The notes: generated by a model from the letters alone, not told the origin. DNA of 64,000 nucleotides from Erodium maritimum (GCA_963921825.1 OY997589.1:43534638-43598637); one strand, 5' to 3'; numbered from the stretch's first letter, positions 23,865-36,557 are shown. Numbers and translations are program-made.

Positions 23865-26701
23865 TGTCACTCCCCGAATTCGGTAAAACCGAGCCCGGAA
23901 CGCGAACGATGAACAATAAAACAATTTTCAAATATTTTAATAAACCGCTTAAAATCACCACTTTGAGTTAAACAAAATAATATTTTACAACTGAAACCAA
24001 GTCCAAAACAAGCGGACAAAAGCCAAAGCGTACGTCGCTAAACTCCCAAAAACCCGGACTCCCGCTACCAGCTCTTCAAGCTTCGAGAGCTCCCCTAGTC
24101 CGCCTCGCGACCAGTACCTGTAGAAAAAGCAGCTAGGGTGAGCGTTCGCTCACCACCACAGATACCAGACTGACTACAGCATACTAGCAGAAATACCGGA
24201 AACACCAACAACAAACAAAACACCGGGGACTACTATCCCCAAACTCAAGTAAACCGACTGTCACACGAAAACTGTTACTTTCCCCAACCAAACTAAACAC
24301 CCGTACACGTAATGTAGACCCGACACCGTAATGACGACCTCAAGAAACACAACACAGAAGTGATCAAAATCACGCAAACCACAACCACAAGCCTCAACAC
24401 TTTAACGATCACGCGCCGGAAGGTGCTACTCACCTGATGGGGACCACAGCCATCTGCTCTTTACCGACCGCGCACCGGAGGGTACGACACACCCCTCGGG
24501 CATAAATCTAGACTCAGCACTTTACCAATCACGCACCGGAAGGTTCTACTCACCTACGGGGACCACAGCCCTCTGCTCTATACCGACCACGCATTGGAGA
24601 GTACGACACACACCTCGGGCAAAGCTCTAACCTTAGCACTTTACCAATCACGCGCCGGAAGGTGCTACTCACCTATGGGGACCACAGCCCTCTTCTCTTT
24701 ACCGTCCACGCATTGGGAGTACGACACACCCCTCGGGCACAGCTCTAACCTTAGCACTTTACCAATCACCCTCCGGAAGGTGCTACTCACCTACGGGGAC
24801 CACAGTCCTCTACTCTTTACCGACCACGCATTGGAGAGTACGACACACCCCTCGGGCATAGCTCAACAGTACCACCAGAACAATCACAGGCACAACCAAA
24901 TGACACACAATACCCCGCAAAGGAAAGGAAAAGAATACGACAACACGACTAACTACCACTCGGCACGTCAGTCAACCAAATACGGGCTCAACTCCCCACG
25001 GGCACTCATGGCCACCCACAAACACAGACAAACAGTAACATACGGGTTCAACACCCCAAAGGCACTTATGGCCACCCACGACACACAAACAGTAAAATAC
25101 GGGTTCAACGCCCCAAAGGCACACATGGCCACCCACGACACACAAACAATAAAATACGGGTTCAACGCCCCAAAGGCACTCACGGCCACCCACAAACACA
25201 AACAATTCAATCAACCTCCGGGCACAATCAAATGCCACCAGTACTTCTATTGTTCGATAAGTTCACTTATCCTACGACACTACTAAGTGTCACATGCATT
25301 TCTATTGTTCGATACGTTCACGTATCCTACGACACCATTAAGTGTCGCCTGCATTTCTATTGTTCGATAAATTTACTTATCCTACGACACCACTAAGTGT
25401 CGATCACTCCCAAACTTCCCAATTACTCGACATTGTCAACAGTGGGCCCGGAAAGGCCCGATTCGCCCGGCTCGGCGAATCTGCCCGGGATTGGAAAACG
25501 CCCTTCAGGGGCTCCGAAAATTCCCATTTTCGTTTCTACGATCTTAGAATAAATTAAGGGTTCCAATGCAATCGACGGAATCAATTTCCGATTTCCGAGC
25601 GATTTAATTCGCGTTTAAAGTTTCTAAACCCGAAATTTCCAACTTTCACAATTTAATTCCATAATTCGTTCCGGGTGTGAATTAACGACTTGAGGATCAT
25701 CCTAAACCACCCGAACACGAAAAACCCGAGACCCGACACGTGGGCCCCACCCGGCCACCCTTAGCCGTGGGTGGCTGGACCGGTTTTGGACCAGTTCACC
25801 ACAGTGGTGCCCGGTCCTAGCTCCGGCCAGCCACCACCCATAGTGGCCGGAGCTCCCCCGAGCCTCCGGTCACCGGAAACCGATCATTTATCGCTCAAAA
25901 ACGTTCCCAACGAACCCTACACCTCGATTCATCCATATTTAACCCGTTTAAACACAAACCCTAACTTTCAAACGTACCAAAACGAAAATCGAATAGGTTC
26001 TCACCGTAGGGAATGACGATGGGAGCTCGATTCTTCAACCGTTGAGACGATCCGTCGGTTGGATCGTCGGGAAATCGCAAACCCTAACACCTCCTCTTCT
26101 CTTTTCTTCTCTTTCCTTCTCTCCTTCTTCTCTCTTCTTTCTCTCTCTTCTTTTTTCTTTTTTTTCTCCTTTTTTTCCTTAAGTGGCCGAACACCACATA
26201 TGCTTCATCCTTTTGTTTTGTTCAAAATAACCTAACACCACCACTTGTGTGGCAAGTGGCAAGTGGGTCCCACCCTCTAAACAAATATCTTTGTAGATAT
26301 TTTTCTGTCAGATTCGCGAAATTCAGTCGTCTCGGGTCCCGAACGGGCCCATTTTCCAAGAAATTACGAAATTTCACGGGCTACAAGGAAACGGCCCAAC
26401 TAAGACCGTTGTAACGACGGCTAAGCTTTTTGGATCCAAAACGGACCTGAACGGACCAAAACGTCGCTCGGTTGACTTTTCCGGCAAAAAGTCAACCTTT
26501 CCCAAATTGGTCAGAAAGTTGCCCTGAGTCCCCCAGAACTCACTTTGGTCGATATCGGGGTCAACTTAAGTCCGGTATGACACTTTGGTCAGAAAGTTGT
26601 CTCGGGGTCAAATTTAGGTTCATTTAAGTGTCTGTCCCAAAATTTTAAATTTTCCTGTTTTTCGCCGATTTGACTGGCGTTGACCAGGAGTGGTTCTTAC
26701 A
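23865..26701 (-). repeat. 5' LTR of gypsy element (2837 bp)
   Basis: Runs TGTCACTCCCCGAATTCGG to GGTTCTTACA on the plus strand. It contains four 118-bp units (24410-24870), about four 58-bp units (24975-25200) and three 55-bp units (25250-25400). It shares the GGTGAGCGTTCGCTCACC hairpin with the 3' LTR. Confidence 0.9.
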
Positions 26702-27099
26702 CAAAACCCAGTTTTGGTCATATCCCGAGACAACTCCCTTTTGGCCATACTCCATAAATGTGTTAATGAGTTTCACCCTCCGGTGTGACCCTTAGGTTTA
26801 TGCATGTCAATAGATCAACGTAAAATCCCATTTTACTTGATCCTATTTAAGTGGCAACTAACTAGACTTTAGTATTGTCTGACACTGCATAACGAATCGA
26901 CCCTGTCGAATCTAACCTTTCCGTCGTCTATGTCACTATCCTTTTATCTCCGATATCCTTAATGAGATAAGGCATAGAGCCGTCATCCTTATTATTCTCA
27001 ATCACTGTTCCTTGATATGTGAGATGACTGAATATATGATACCCAGTATCATGTGCATGGTCATGCTATTCTTTCAGTCACTCTCGATCAAGCGGCCGA
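26702..27099 (-). repeat. Copia LTR fragment joined to LINE (second copy)
   Basis: Starts inside the copia LTR at a point equal to about 3775 and runs to about 4169, then joins the LINE at the same base as at 12931. It abuts the gypsy LTR end with no duplicated target. Confidence 0.85.
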
Positions 27100-29990
27100 T
27101 CCAGTATTTTGAGCAGATTTTCATAACATGGCCTAAATGGATGAATGATATACCAATTGAGATTCACATCATGATTATGGAGGATCAAAATATCACCTTG
27201 GGGATAAGAGTGACGAATGAGGAGGTACGAACAACAGTGTTTTAGATGGGCCGAACAAATTGCTAGGACCGAATGGGCCCGATCCTTTGTTCTATCAATA
27301 TTACTGGTATGTCCTCGAAAATGTAGTGGCTTTTGTCCGAGAGGTTGTCACAACGGGTAACAAGGACCCAGACGTCAACCATACGGCGTTGGTCCTTATC
27401 CCCAAAAACAAGGATCCAAAGAGAATTGTGGACTTACGACCCATAACCTTATGTAATGTCATCTTTCGGGTCTTGTCCAAAGAGATGGAAAATAAGTAAA
27501 AACCACTGCTTGATCCTATCATATCGGTTAACCAAGGGGCATTTGTACTAGGTAGAGCTATCCAGGGCAACGTCTTCTTCTCTTATGAGATTATTCATTC
27601 ACTCTGAAGACGTACATTGGGCCGGAACGACTTTATGGAACTGAAGTTGGATAGGAGCAAGGCATATGACTAGGTCGAGTGGTCTTTTATACTGGCTATG
27701 ATGGGATTCTTCGGTTTTGGACAAGGGGTGGAGGGTACTAGTATTGGCATGCATGAGATCTATCCAGTATATTGTTGTGGTAGGGGGGCGGCGGACGAGA
27801 GCCTTTACGGAAGGCCGGGGAATACGGTAGGGGAACCCACTATCACCCTACCTTTTTCATGTTTTGTATGGAGGGGTTGTCTTGTTTCTTATCAATAGCA
27901 GAACGCGAGGGCAAGATCCATGGAGTCTTTGTGGCTAGAGGCGTACTAGTTATTTCACATATACTTTTTGCTGATGATTGTTATATCTTCTGTCAAGCAG
28001 ATAGACATGAATCTGAGTATCTGTAGGGTATTCTACAAACTTTTGGGGAATTATCAGGGCAAGTTATAAACAAGCAAAAGTCCTCCATATTCTTCAGCTC
28101 CAATACCACCCCGACAAACCGACTTCTTTGTTACACTACCTTGGGGATTCAGGAGATATCTAGGGCATCTGCCTACCTGGGTGTCTTGAATATGCTTGGT
28201 CGAAAGAAGGGACATAGTATCTAGTTTTTTTGTGACCGTATCCTGGCTAAGATCGTATCCTGAGATGGGTAGATGATTTCAGCAGGTGAAAAGGAGGTGA
28301 TGGTTAAATCAGTCATCTAGTGTATGCCTATATATGCTATGAGTGTGTTTCTCCTCCCACGTTCCTTTGTGGCGTAGATTCACGCGGCTTTAGCTTGTTA
28401 CTGGTGGGCGGGTACCCCACGGGTAGGGAGCCCCATTATTTGGCAAGACTGTGCAAAACTATGTTGTTCGAAGGAGATAAGAGGGATGGGCTTCAGGGGC
28501 ATGTATGATATGAACATTGCCCTTCTAGAATAAATGAGATGGAAGTTCATAAAAAATCCGACCAGCTTGGTGGCCAGAATTTTCAAAGCCAAATATTTCA
28601 GGGATGGGGATTTCCTCACAGCGGGGCTCAGCGTCAATCTAAGCCAATTGTGGTCGGGACTCCAAGCTACTCAGGCACTCCTTAATTAAGGTATTCAAAA
28701 AACTATTGGAAACAGGCTCTCGATAAGGGTAGAAGGTATACTATGGTTAATAGGAGATGTCCCAATTATACCTAAGGGGACGGTGGTGAATGGAGAAATG
28801 ATGGTATCAGATTTTATTGATCAAGATGGAAATTGGTGACAGAGATTCTTCAAGTGCCGATCCGGAACCATAGACGCCCAGATAGATGGTATTGAACACA
28901 AGACACTAGAGGAAAATACAGTTGTCGGGAAGGGTATCGGTTGTTGGATCGAATGAATGGTCGTTGGGTGCCAAGTCAGGGAGCATCGGTCTGGACGGCT
29001 ATATGGGATCTGTACATCCAACCGCGGATCAAGGTCTTCCTGTGGAGAACTATATCAGGCACGGTACAGGTAGCGGCAAACCTCCAGACAAAATTTATCC
29101 CCATTCCGGAGGAATGCCCCATCTGCCAGATAGCGCATGAAACGGCCCTACATCTTCTGGTACAGTGCTCGTTTTCCTAGGAAGTATGGCATCAGGCGCA
29201 GATATCTGTCCCCCGAACATCCGATACAACATTTATAGAATGAATGACATCAATTATGGCCCTCTCGGATATGGCGACAAAGAGCGGGATAGTAATGACA
29301 ATGTGGGAGGTGTGGGAAGCCAGAAATGGCATTGTATGGGAGCAGACACCACAGACAACACTGCTTTGGATGGCACTATTCGAAGCTATGTCCATAACTG
29401 GAGGGAAGCCCACAGGAAAGCCATTACACCCTCAGCCCAACCGGAAACTCCCATTATGAAGGGATGAAAACCACCACCACCAACATAGTTGTCTTTTAAT
29501 GTGGATGGGGTGGTGTTCGCTGACACCCATCAATTGGGATGGAGTATGATCTGTAGGGATGAGAGGAAAATGGTTGTGGAAGGCCGTAATGGTGTCTTTT
29601 CGGGGGGACCGACACAAGAAATCGCGGAAGCGGAGGTGATCCATCAAGTAGTTCTATGGATATGTACGTCGGGGCTATCAAAGATTACTATTCAAAACGA
29701 CGCACAATTTGTGGTGAGGATGATTCTAGGGTGTACCCCTCTTTTCTCACTGGTGAGACGCATTGTTGAAGAATATAGTTTCATTATTACTTCGCTCGAG
29801 GATGATTCTAGGGTGTATCCCTCTTTTCTCACTGATAGGACGCATTGTTGAAGAATGTAGGTCAATTATTACTTTACTCAAAAATCTTAAACTCGAGATT
29901 ATTTTTAGAATTGTGAACGGGGTTGTTCACTGACTACCCAGAAAGACCCGTTATATGTCTGTTCTAACGTGCTCTGAAATCCAAATACAA
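27100..29990 (+). pseudogene. LINE ORF2 remnant, copy 2 (RT, zinc motif, RNase H)
   Basis: Close copy of 12932-15038, continuing beyond it. It repeats the same premature stops (after MENK, before RRT and in YD*VEW), so both descend from one dead LINE. It keeps HILFADDCYIFCQ, CPICQIAHETALHLLVQCSF, and at 29489-29851 the plant-LINE RNase H start FNVDGVVFADTHQLGWSM with a later NDAQFVV block. It crosses the point where copy 1 is cut (ATATCTGT) without interruption, giving the undisturbed sequence of that site. Confidence 0.82.
29718..29883 (+). repeat. 83-bp tandem duplication inside LINE RNase H
   Basis: GATGATTCTAGGGTGTACCC and the following CTCTTTTCTCACTG.TGA/TAGGACGCATTGTTGAAGAAT recur at 29718 and 29801 with a few differences. 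Confidence 0.75.
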
Positions 29991-30163
29991 GATACAAATG
30001 GAAAAAATATCAGATCTCTTCCGTTTGAAAAAAAGGATACAGTAACAGATACTTGTTATTTCCTTGGCAGTACGTCTTGGCTGTGAAGGCGAGTGTTGTA
30101 AATAGTAACACATATTCCTAGACTATTAATTTAATATTTAATAAGAATAAGAGGCAGAAGATT

Positions 30164-30271
30164 TCCTTTATAAACACCATATCTTGTTTCACCCATTTCC
30201 TCATCCAGACAGAGAGAGAGCTGCACACAAAACACATCTAGCCGAGAAACACGTTGACACTGAAACAACAG
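30164..30271 (+). promoter_or_regulatory. Promoter TATA box and 5' UTR exon of CPA-FAS gene
   Basis: CTTTATAAACACC (30167-30176) is a good plant TATA box. The untranslated exon following it ends AACAACAG/GTACTATCG at 30271. A 77-bp intron (30272-30348) then separates it from the ATG exon, whose acceptor is TTGCAG. The start site, about 30200, is inferred. Confidence 0.65.
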
Positions 30272-30349
30272 GTACTATCGTAATATTGTTACATATATAA
30301 TATACAAATAATTAAGGTTTTACAATTGTTTGTGCATTGGCATTGCAGG

Positions 30350-33300
30350 ATGGGGAGAGTGGCGGTGGTCGGAGGCGGGGTGAGCGGGCTGGTGGCGGCG
30401 TATGTTCTGGCTAAAGGCGGCGCCCAAGTGGTGGTGTACGAGAAAGAGGAGTGGATAGGCGGCCACGCCAGAACCGTTACTGTTGACGGCGTCGATGTTG
30501 ACCTCGGCTTCATGGTCTTCAACCGCGTATGTCTCTCTCTCTTTCTTTTTCATCCATACTCGGTGCTCATCTTGCCACGTAGCCTCCTTTAATTACTCTT
30601 CTTCTTTTTTATTTTGTTAATTACCAGACCTTGATTGGATCATTAGCGATTAACGAATATTTGAATGTGCGTATAATTTGTCATTAAGCATCTAGAGAGA
30701 GAGAGAGAGAGTGGGGGCTGGCGGACATGGCTCTAGTGTTGTCATTTTCTTGTCTGCATGGCCTGGATTTGATTAGTCAAATATTGGACCCACTTGTATA
30801 CATATTAATTTAGAATTTGAGTTAAGTCATCATACATAGGTAAATTACCCATGATAATGATACATATATAAGATAACAATTGGAGTGTGTTTTTTGAATT
30901 GAATCTAACATTGTGGGGTCACCTCTGAATGGTTGGTGTTGAATAGTGTGTCTGTACTACTGTGGAGTGGGATCTAATTGGTAACATTTTTGACTGGCAA
31001 GTGTTGTCTTTATGCACCCACTTAGGCTTAGCTGTGGAATCTATCCAAAACAACACTTGCTTATACTTGTACATGATACAACATTCCAAGTTGCATTCAC
31101 TTCACACATTACCCAAATCAGCCACTCCTCATCTCTCTTTGTGTGGTTATTTATTAGTTATTAATGGTTTTTTTTAATAGAGGGTATGTATTTAAACAAA
31201 ACAAGCAACAAGATACAACATCAAAATTCAGAGATTAATCTGATACAAGTCAAGGGAGTAACCTTAATCCTCCATTTGGGAACAAATAGTTGATCCAACA
31301 TACATGATTAAGAAAAATAATCTACACCAAATGGTAGATAAGAGATGATATATGTAGATTTGCACAATTTCACTATACCAAGGTGCTAAATTCCAGAAGA
31401 TGAGGTTGCTTTGGGTCGTTTTAACGGTCATGGTATCGTCACATGAAACATGACCCTCCCAGATAGGGCCATGAGAGGGTTGGGAGTTGAAAATAATCAA
31501 ACCCCAACAGTCCAAAGGCCTATAAAACTCTTGACGAGGCTGTTTGTCAGCCTTCGTCGATCTAAGTAGGTCAGGAATCTGATGGGCTTCCATCTCATGC
31601 TGGTCAATGTCTATCAGAACCAAAGACTGCTTCTTGGAAGTTGTAGCATCCCCCCAGGCGGGTTTCCTTCTCCTTATCCTGAGCCTTGAGGGTCTTTGCT
31701 TTCCTCGGGATTCTCTTGGTTGACTGTTTCTTCTATACTTCCTTCTTCACCTTCAAACCCCCACTATTTTCATAAATATATTGTTATTTCTCTATTTATT
31801 GCATTAGCTTAAACTTTTGGCTGAATTGGTCCTCTAATACCCTCGGATTGCAAAATAGAAGCAATCTACTTTCGGATGATAATGTATGCTTGAAAAATTA
31901 GTAAAGAGGTAAGTAGGAACACAATTTGACCGGCTTTACTCTAACATGTTTAGTGTAACCAGTATTTGGCTTTATTTCAACATGCACATTTATGTTTTCT
32001 TGTCTGCTAGGTATAAATATTAATAAAAGGTGGAAGGTAATTATATTCTGTATAATGTTATGTTACTGCATGATCCATGACCCAAAATTAGTTAAGAGTG
32101 AACTTCACTAAAAACCCTTTGACCTTTGTTTATCAAATATACACTGTAAAAGTGAGGGGCTATCAATTACAAACTGTCACTTTTCATTTATCATTTAAAA
32201 CGCTTGGATTTGGGTCATTTTGTTCCAAAAACCACGGATAAATGAGAAAGGTGACAGTGTGTTCTTGATAAACTCATCACCTTTTCTATGTAAATTTGTG
32301 TTTTTCTATAGATATCGAAAGATGATAGCGTGGTAGTGGTAACCCCTCACCTTTAGGGGTTGTTTTGACAACGAAGGGTCAAAGTGGGTACTTCCGTACG
32401 TTAATAAGGCTTTCCCTTAGTTTAAAAACAAAGGTTTGTTGAATGTAGTTGGTTGGTACATTGTGAGTGACATGGTATTATTGAACAGGTAACATATCCG
32501 AATATGATGGATTTCTTTGAGAATCTTGGAATCGAGATGGAGGAGTCGGACATGTCCTTGTCAGTGAGCTTAGAAGAGGGCAGGGGATACGAATGGGGCA
32601 GCAGAAATGGTTTGTCGGGTCTATTTGCGCAAAAGAAGAACACAATGAATCCGTACTTTTGGAAGATGATTAGAGAAATTGTCAAGTTCAAGGAAGATGT
32701 CCTAAGGTTAGTCAATCTGTCTCTTGGAGATGAGTTTGTGAAAATAGCAATGACTAGTGTATTTCAATCTCGGTTTTTGAAGTTAAGTTTGATATCTGTT
32801 GCAGTTACCTTGAAATGCTTGATAATAATCCAGACATTGATCGCAACGAAACCTTGGGACATTTCATCAAGTCACGGGGTTATTCTGAGTTATTTCAGAA
32901 GGCGTACCTTGTGAGTACATTTCTTGTTTTTTCATTCATATGTGATGGTGATTGGTGAAGATGACTTGGTATCTGTATAGGTTCCAGTATGTGGATCAAT
33001 ATGGTCCTGCTCCTCAGACAGGGTGATGACCTTTTCAGCTTTCTCAGTGCTTTCCTTTTGTCGCAACCATCATCTACTCCAGGTTTCTTTTCTTGTTTCA
33101 TCTTATTTCTTCTGATTTTTAAAATGCTTGCCCAACTTCAATTTGGTTTGGTTCTCTCCCCAGCTCTTTGGTAGGCCACAATGGCTGACTGTCAAGAACC
33201 GCTCTCATACCTATGTCAATGAGGTACTAGTTGAATTCACATGTATTAAGATTTTCTCAGCAAAACGTTCTGTTGGCTGTAAAAATAACAAACAAACATA

Positions 33301-36300
33301 AATCAGGTCCGGGATGAGCTAGAGAGTAGAAGTTGTCAAATCCGAACTGGATGTGAGGTGCACTCTGTGACAACAACAGACGAGGGTGAGTAGTTGAGCT
33401 TGTATGTTTCACATTTAAGATTGAAAATCATATAAACTATGTATTTGAGCTTATGCAATTACAGGTTGCACCGTGCTATACGGAGAGGGTTTGGAAGACA
33501 AGTTCAATGCATGTGTAATGGCAGTTCATGCTCCGGATGCTGTGAAAATATTGGGAGATCAAGCAACATCTGATGAAATCAGAGTATTGGGTGCTTTCCA
33601 GTATGTATATAGGTATGTAATCACACATAATTAGTTCCCACTTGAGCTCACTTTATTCTCCTCTCATATTGTGCTTTTTTTTGGCAGTGATATTTATCTT
33701 CACCGCGACAAAAGTTTGATGCCCAAAAACCCAGCAGCCTGGAGCGCCTGGAATTTTCTTGGAAGTACAGATAACAAAGTATGTTTGACATACTGGATCA
33801 ATGTGCTTCAGGTAGTCTCTACTCTTCCCTTCAACTCGGTTGATCTGAAATTCATATGCAACTCGTAGTTGTTTATATTAAGAATTATAAACTCGTAGAA
33901 CATTCAAGAAGAAAAGTCACCTATTCTGGTGACGCTGAATCCATCTGATACACCGGAACATACATTCCTCCAGTGGAGAACTGGTCATCCGGTTCCCTCT
34001 GTTGCTGCAACAAAGGCTTCTCACGAGCTCCATTGCATCCAAGGCAAGAGAGGATTATGGTTTTGTGGGGCATACCAAGGCTATGGCTTCCATGAGGATG
34101 GACTAAAGGTTATTATTTTACATTTGCTTCTGTCTTGGACAAGTGATGGTCCAATCTCTTGAGTATGATTCATCTTTCATTTGCAGGCTGGAATAATTGC
34201 TGCAAATACCATACTTGGAGAGTGTAGCCATGTGCTGAGTAACCCCAAACACATGGTGCCTTCTTGGAAAGAAACGGGGGCTCGACTCTTTGTTACCAGT
34301 TTTCTTAGAAATTTTGTATCCACTGGAACTATAATGTAAGTTCTTGTTCTTGTTCTTGTTCTTGTAACACTTCGGCTGGTTAATTTATTCATGTATTTCG
34401 CATTTGATCTGAAATCCTATTGGTGTGTCTGTGTATGTCAGATTGTTGGAGGAAGGAGGCACAATTTTCCGCTTTGAGGGATCCAGAAAAAAGTGTTTCC
34501 TTAAAGCTGTTCTGAGAGTTCATAGTCCCCAGTTTTACTGGAAGGTAAATGCAATGCTATGTTTATTACAAGTTGGTAAAAATAACTCGTCAAGCTCATT
34601 TTATATTTCAGGTAATGACAGGGGCTGATTTAGGCCTTGCAGATGCGTACGTGAACGGGGATTTTTCTTTTGTTAATAAAGATGAAGGTCTTCTAAATTT
34701 TTTCTCGGTAAGATGGAATTTTTATTATAAAACCTGAATCCTGGTGATATTTGATCTCAAAAAATATCGTTCTGCAGATTCTCATAGCCAACAGAGATTT
34801 GGATTGTTCTGCTTCAAAACTGAGCAAGAAGAGGTACTGTAAAAAACTGAGTTGAATGTGGTATCATTGTGAACGTCGTTTTAATGACTACCTGCTCTGC
34901 TGGAATAGGGGGTGGTGGACTCCGATGCTGTTCACAGCCGCTATATCATCTGCAAAATATTTTTTGCAGCATGTTTCAAGGCAAAACACTCTTACACAGG
35001 CTCGTAGAAACATCTCTCGTCATTATGACTTGGTGAGTTACTCGTCAACCCTACTAGTATACTGTATATATGAATGTGACTTAAAAGTAACAATTATGTG
35101 GTTGGTGTTGTAGAGTAATGAACTCTTCGCCCTGTTCTTGGATGAGACGATGACATACTCGTGTGCCATATTTAAGGTCAGTGTCATACCCTAAATCCTA
35201 ATCAATTTATTCCAAATCATGTCTAACCATCATATTTCAGGGAGAATGTGAAGACCTCAAAGTTGCACAGATGCGGAAAATCTCTCTTCTTATAGAAAAG
35301 GTGAGATCTTGATCTTGTCATCAATCAAATTCAAACTTTATCATGAATCAAACTTAGTAGGTTTCCATCGTCAGGCAAGGATCAAGAAGCATCATCAAAT
35401 TCTTGAGATAGGGTGTGGTTGGGGAAGCTTAGCCATCCAAGTTGTAAAACAAACTGGATGCAAATACACGGGCATCACGCTCTCAGAGGAGCAACTCAAA
35501 TTAGCAGAGAGGAGGGTCAAGGAAGCTGGCCTTGAGGTATCTTTGCACTCATTTTCATTTTGCAAGTTGATGAATCTCAAACTTCAACTGTAACTTGTTT
35601 TCTCATCAGGAGAACATCAGATTTCTTCTCTGTGACTATCGACAATTGCCTGATTCCTACAAATATGACAGAATTATATCATGGTATGTTCGTTCCTTTA
35701 CCAAATCTACAAGAAAATAAAACACGAGATGGTTCATAGTTTTGAATGTCTTGGACAGTGAGATGATAGAAGCTGTTGGTCATGAATATATGGAGGAATT
35801 CTTTGGTTGCTGCGAATCAGTATTGGCAGAAGATGGCCTTATGGTTCTGCAGGTAACACTTACGATATACATTCAACACTCTTTGAGATTGAAATAGAAG
35901 TTGAACATGTGTTTTGGACAGTTCATATCCATACCTGATGAGCGATATGAGGAGTACAGGCGAAGTTCAGACTTCATCAAGGAATATATATTTCCAGGCG
36001 GCTGCTTGCCTTCCTTGAGTAGAATAACAACGGCCATGGCTGCTTCATCTCGCCTCTGGTAAATGCCATTGCTCTTTAATCCCCATTTTTTTTATTCATC
36101 ACCAACTAATCATCCATACGTGACCTGCAAGCGCAGCGTGGAGCATGTCCAAAACATAGGGATTCATTACTACCAAACACTAAGGTACTGGAGAAAAAGT
36201 TTCATGGACAAACAGAGGTAAGTCAAAGTCTTGTGCTCTTTTTCTGTTATAGAAATTGGGTCTTAGACTTTGGTGTTACAGCAGATTTTCTCATTTGCAG

Positions 36301-36557
36301 CGAAATCAAGGCCCTGGGGTTCGACGACAAGTTCATCCGGACATGGGAGTATTACTTTGACTACTGTGCAGCTGGCTTTAAGTCATATACCCTTGGAAAC
36401 TATCAGGTATACACACACACATTAACTCATGACGATAAAACTTATGTCATTCTTACTTCCTTACTCGTTCGTTACAAAATTGTAGGTAGTTTTCTCGCGG
36501 CCAGGCAATATTACTGCATTCAGTGATCCGTACAAAGCTTTGCCATCGCCATATTGA
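30350..36557 (+). CDS. Cyclopropane-fatty-acyl-phospholipid synthase with N-terminal FAD oxidase domain, 866 aa, 23 coding exons
   Basis: Intact spliced gene. Coding exons: 30350-30526, 32489-32706, 32805-32910, 32981-33082, 33164-33223, 33307-33385, 33465-33612, 33688-33811, 33899-34108, 34187-34335, 34442-34544, 34612-34707, 34778-34833, 34909-35032, 35114-35176, 35241-35300, 35375-35536, 35610-35683, 35759-35852, 35922-36058, 36137-36217, 36301-36406, 36486-36557. All introns are GT-AG and the phases agree. Residues 4-32 hold the FAD-binding VAVVGGGVSGL...VVVYEK fold of an amine-oxidase-like domain. About 570-866 is the cyclopropane synthase, with S-adenosylmethionine motif ILEIGCGWG (634-642), the SCEMIEAVGHEY block (703-714) and a conserved Cys near 830 in DYCAAGF. 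The family adds a methylene from S-adenosylmethionine across the oleoyl double bond of membrane phospholipid, giving dihydrosterculic acid; length and layout match plant CPA-FAS such as the Sterculia enzyme. The oxidase domain's role is not established. No gene symbol is given because paralogues cannot be separated here. Confidence 0.95.
31163..31640 (-). mobile_element. Retroposed sequence with poly(A) tail in intron 1
   Basis: The minus strand carries a 119-codon open frame (31264-31623) followed by about 90 bp and a run of A at 31164-31171, the form of a LINE 3' end or processed copy. The protein has no domain I recognise. Boundaries and target duplication are unclear. Confidence 0.4.
32090..32415. 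mobile_element. Possible decayed inverted-repeat element in intron 1
   Basis: The left side (CCCTTTGACCTTTGTTTATC... GTGAGGGGCTATCA) resembles the reverse complement of the right side (CACTTTGACCCTTCGTTGTC... GTGAGGGGTTACCA). Such arms are common in Mutator-type non-autonomous elements. Similarity is partial and no clean target duplication is seen. Confidence 0.35.

Larger units (their letters stand above)
15039..26701 (-). mobile_element. Ty3/gypsy chromovirus-like element with both LTRs (11.66 kb)
   Basis: Minus-strand element: 5' LTR 23865-26701, primer-binding site 23848-23861, leader to 22912, gag, protease, RT, RNase H, integrase, a chromodomain remnant, a purine tract at 18065-18078, and 3' LTR 15039-18064. 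The order PR-RT-RH-INT is Ty3/gypsy. A chromodomain-like tail and the long LTRs suggest the Tekay/Del group, which is an inference. At least six stops or frame changes break the polyprotein. Flanks are TCTGT on the left and CAAAA on the right: no target duplication. Confidence 0.9.
30527..32488 (+). other. Intron 1 of CPA-FAS gene (1962 bp) with transposon-derived sequence
   Basis: By far the longest intron of the gene; most others are 70-200 bp. It holds a short GA microsatellite (30691-30708), a poly(A)-ended antisense insertion (31163-31640) and a possible decayed inverted-repeat element (about 32090-32410). Confidence 0.85.

Noticed and set aside
24594..25286. A 230-codon open frame
   Set aside because: Runs through the 118-bp and 58-bp LTR repeats; an artefact of repeat lengths near multiples of three.
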